Positions 63,342-64,000 of a stretch of 64,000 nucleotides of DNA are shown piece after piece (within the stretch, counting starts at the first letter, position 1; each line of letters begins with the position of its first letter). The notes beneath the pieces are model-generated. The model was not told the DNA's origin, searched no databases, and worked only from the letters and a program-made list of their open reading frames with translations. The translations under genes were made by a program, and so were the position numbers. The stretch lies in contig JBHGNT010000010.1 of the NCBI GenBank assembly GCA_043228905.1, forward strand, positions 10,726,001 to 10,790,000, written 5' to 3'. Source of the stretch: Azolla caroliniana (Eukaryota; Polypodiophyta).

Positions 63342-64000
63342 ATGGAAGGCGGCGGTAGTGGGCCTCCGGGCATGATGGTGTTGAACTCACAGAACTACGC
63401 CGACTGGAAGATAAAGATGGAAGACCTTCTCATCGTCCGAGACCTGTACGAACCGATCGACAATGCCGAGATACCCAAGGGAGTAATAGAGTCGGAGTGG
63501 AAGCTCCTGAACCGGAAAGCCGTAGCGACGATCCGGCAATATGTCGATGTAAGTGTCCTGCAACATGTGGCGAATGGTACGAACGCCTATGAGATGTGGC
63601 AGAAGCTGTCCGAACTGTATGAGAGGAAGAATGCTCTGACCCGGACCTCCCTGATGAGGAAGATAGTGAATCTTAAGTACCGGGACGGCGAGAGCATGGT
63701 CGAACACGTCAGCACGTTCATGGGATTCGTGAACCAGCTTGCGGCGATCAAGTTCCCGTTGGATGACGCAATGCAAGCCATCATGCTGATGTGTACCCTT
63801 CCGGAGAGCTGGGAGAACTTGGTAGTTACTCTCAGCACCTCCTGTAAGGAAGAGAACTTGTCTTTACTAACGGTAAAGACAAGTATTCTAAATGAAGAAG
63901 CGCGTCGGAGAGATAAAGAACCGGTCTCCGACTCGAAGGCGCTGCTTACCGAATCGGAACGGGGAAGACAACGGAACCGGAGTCCGCAAAGACGGGAGAA
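63342..64000 (+). CDS. Copia-8 Gag, 5' part, open to the window end
   Basis: ATG 63342 opens MEGGGSGPPGMMVLNSQNYA and the frame stays open for 219 codons to the last base. It aligns almost residue for residue with copia-3 Gag (DWKIKMEDLLIVRDLYEPID, KSQ/NLKYRDGESMVEHVSTF region, LPESWENLVVTLSTSC). Gag forms the particle that packages element RNA. Zinc knuckle and Pol lie beyond the window. The short gap from primer site to ATG is shared with copia-3. Confidence 0.85.
   Translation, partial: MEGGGSGPPGMMVLNSQNYADWKIKMEDLLIVRDLYEPIDNAEIPKGVIESEWKLLNRKAVATIRQYVDVSVLQHVANGTNAYEMWQKLSELYERKNALTRTSLMRKIVNLKYRDGESMVEHVSTFMGFVNQLAAIKFPLDDAMQAIMLMCTLPESWENLVVTLSTSCKEENLSLLTVKTSILNEEARRRDKEPVSDSKALLTESERGRQRNRSPQRRE

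Noticed and set aside
1-64000. tRNA, rRNA, CRISPR or bacterial-type operon features
   Set aside because: None was seen. The TGGTATCAGAGC strings are retrotransposon primer sites next to LTRs, not tRNA genes, and the regular repeats are LTRs, minisatellites or microsatellites.

Overview
The window is a piece of a flowering-plant nuclear chromosome. It holds one ordinary host gene, an apparently intact 13-exon sucrose synthase gene on the minus strand (27758-32487), embedded in nested LTR retrotransposons. The plant assignment rests on plant-type sucrose synthase, GT-AG introns, Ty1/copia elements primed by initiator-Met tRNA (TGGTATCAGAGC-type sites next to the LTRs), a MITE and many CT/GA/CA microsatellites. 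The species cannot be named from the sequence.

Left part (1-26108). An old minus-strand copia (copia X) is split into pieces at 619-754, 8491-8777 and 9301-9373. It is broken by a non-autonomous LTR element (about 755-8490) and by a solo LTR (8783-9295). The non-autonomous element carries an antisense fragment of an Arg/Asp/Lys-rich host protein and a 48-bp minisatellite. Inside that minisatellite sits an intact copia (copia-1, 2287-7793, TSD GTGAG). A decayed Ty3/gypsy element begins at 9374 and its last pieces end near 26108. It contains a second intact copia of the same family in opposite orientation (copia-2, 10045-15557, TSD GTTGT), a third full-length copia with one in-frame stop (copia-3, 16970-22291, TSD ATGTT), a non-LTR reverse-transcriptase remnant (22497-23408) and an antisense copia RT fragment (25208-25716).

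Middle part (26109-33165). This holds unassigned sequence, a long-TIR foldback MITE (26609-26935), and the sucrose synthase gene with its flanks.

Right part (33165-64000). A roughly 5-kb nested-repeat block occurs twice in direct orientation (about 33165-38200 and 44955-51501). The second copy has gained two solo LTRs (46902-47484 and 49218-49856). Between the copies lies a full-length but coding-dead copia (copia-4, 39001-44431, TSD GGGCC), inserted into the integrase region of an older element. Then follow copia-6 (51502 to about 55640), a head-on minus-strand relic (55645-57381), copia-7 (57382 to about 62413), and the 5' LTR plus open gag start of copia-8, which runs off the window.

No operons, CRISPR arrays, rRNA or tRNA genes were seen. 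The only gene judged to serve the host is sucrose synthase (sucrose + UDP to UDP-glucose + fructose). The most unusual signals are: two intact near-identical copia copies facing each other; a base difference between 5' and 3' LTRs shared by those two independent insertions; the captured gene fragment with minisatellite; and a coding-dead element whose LTRs are nearly identical.
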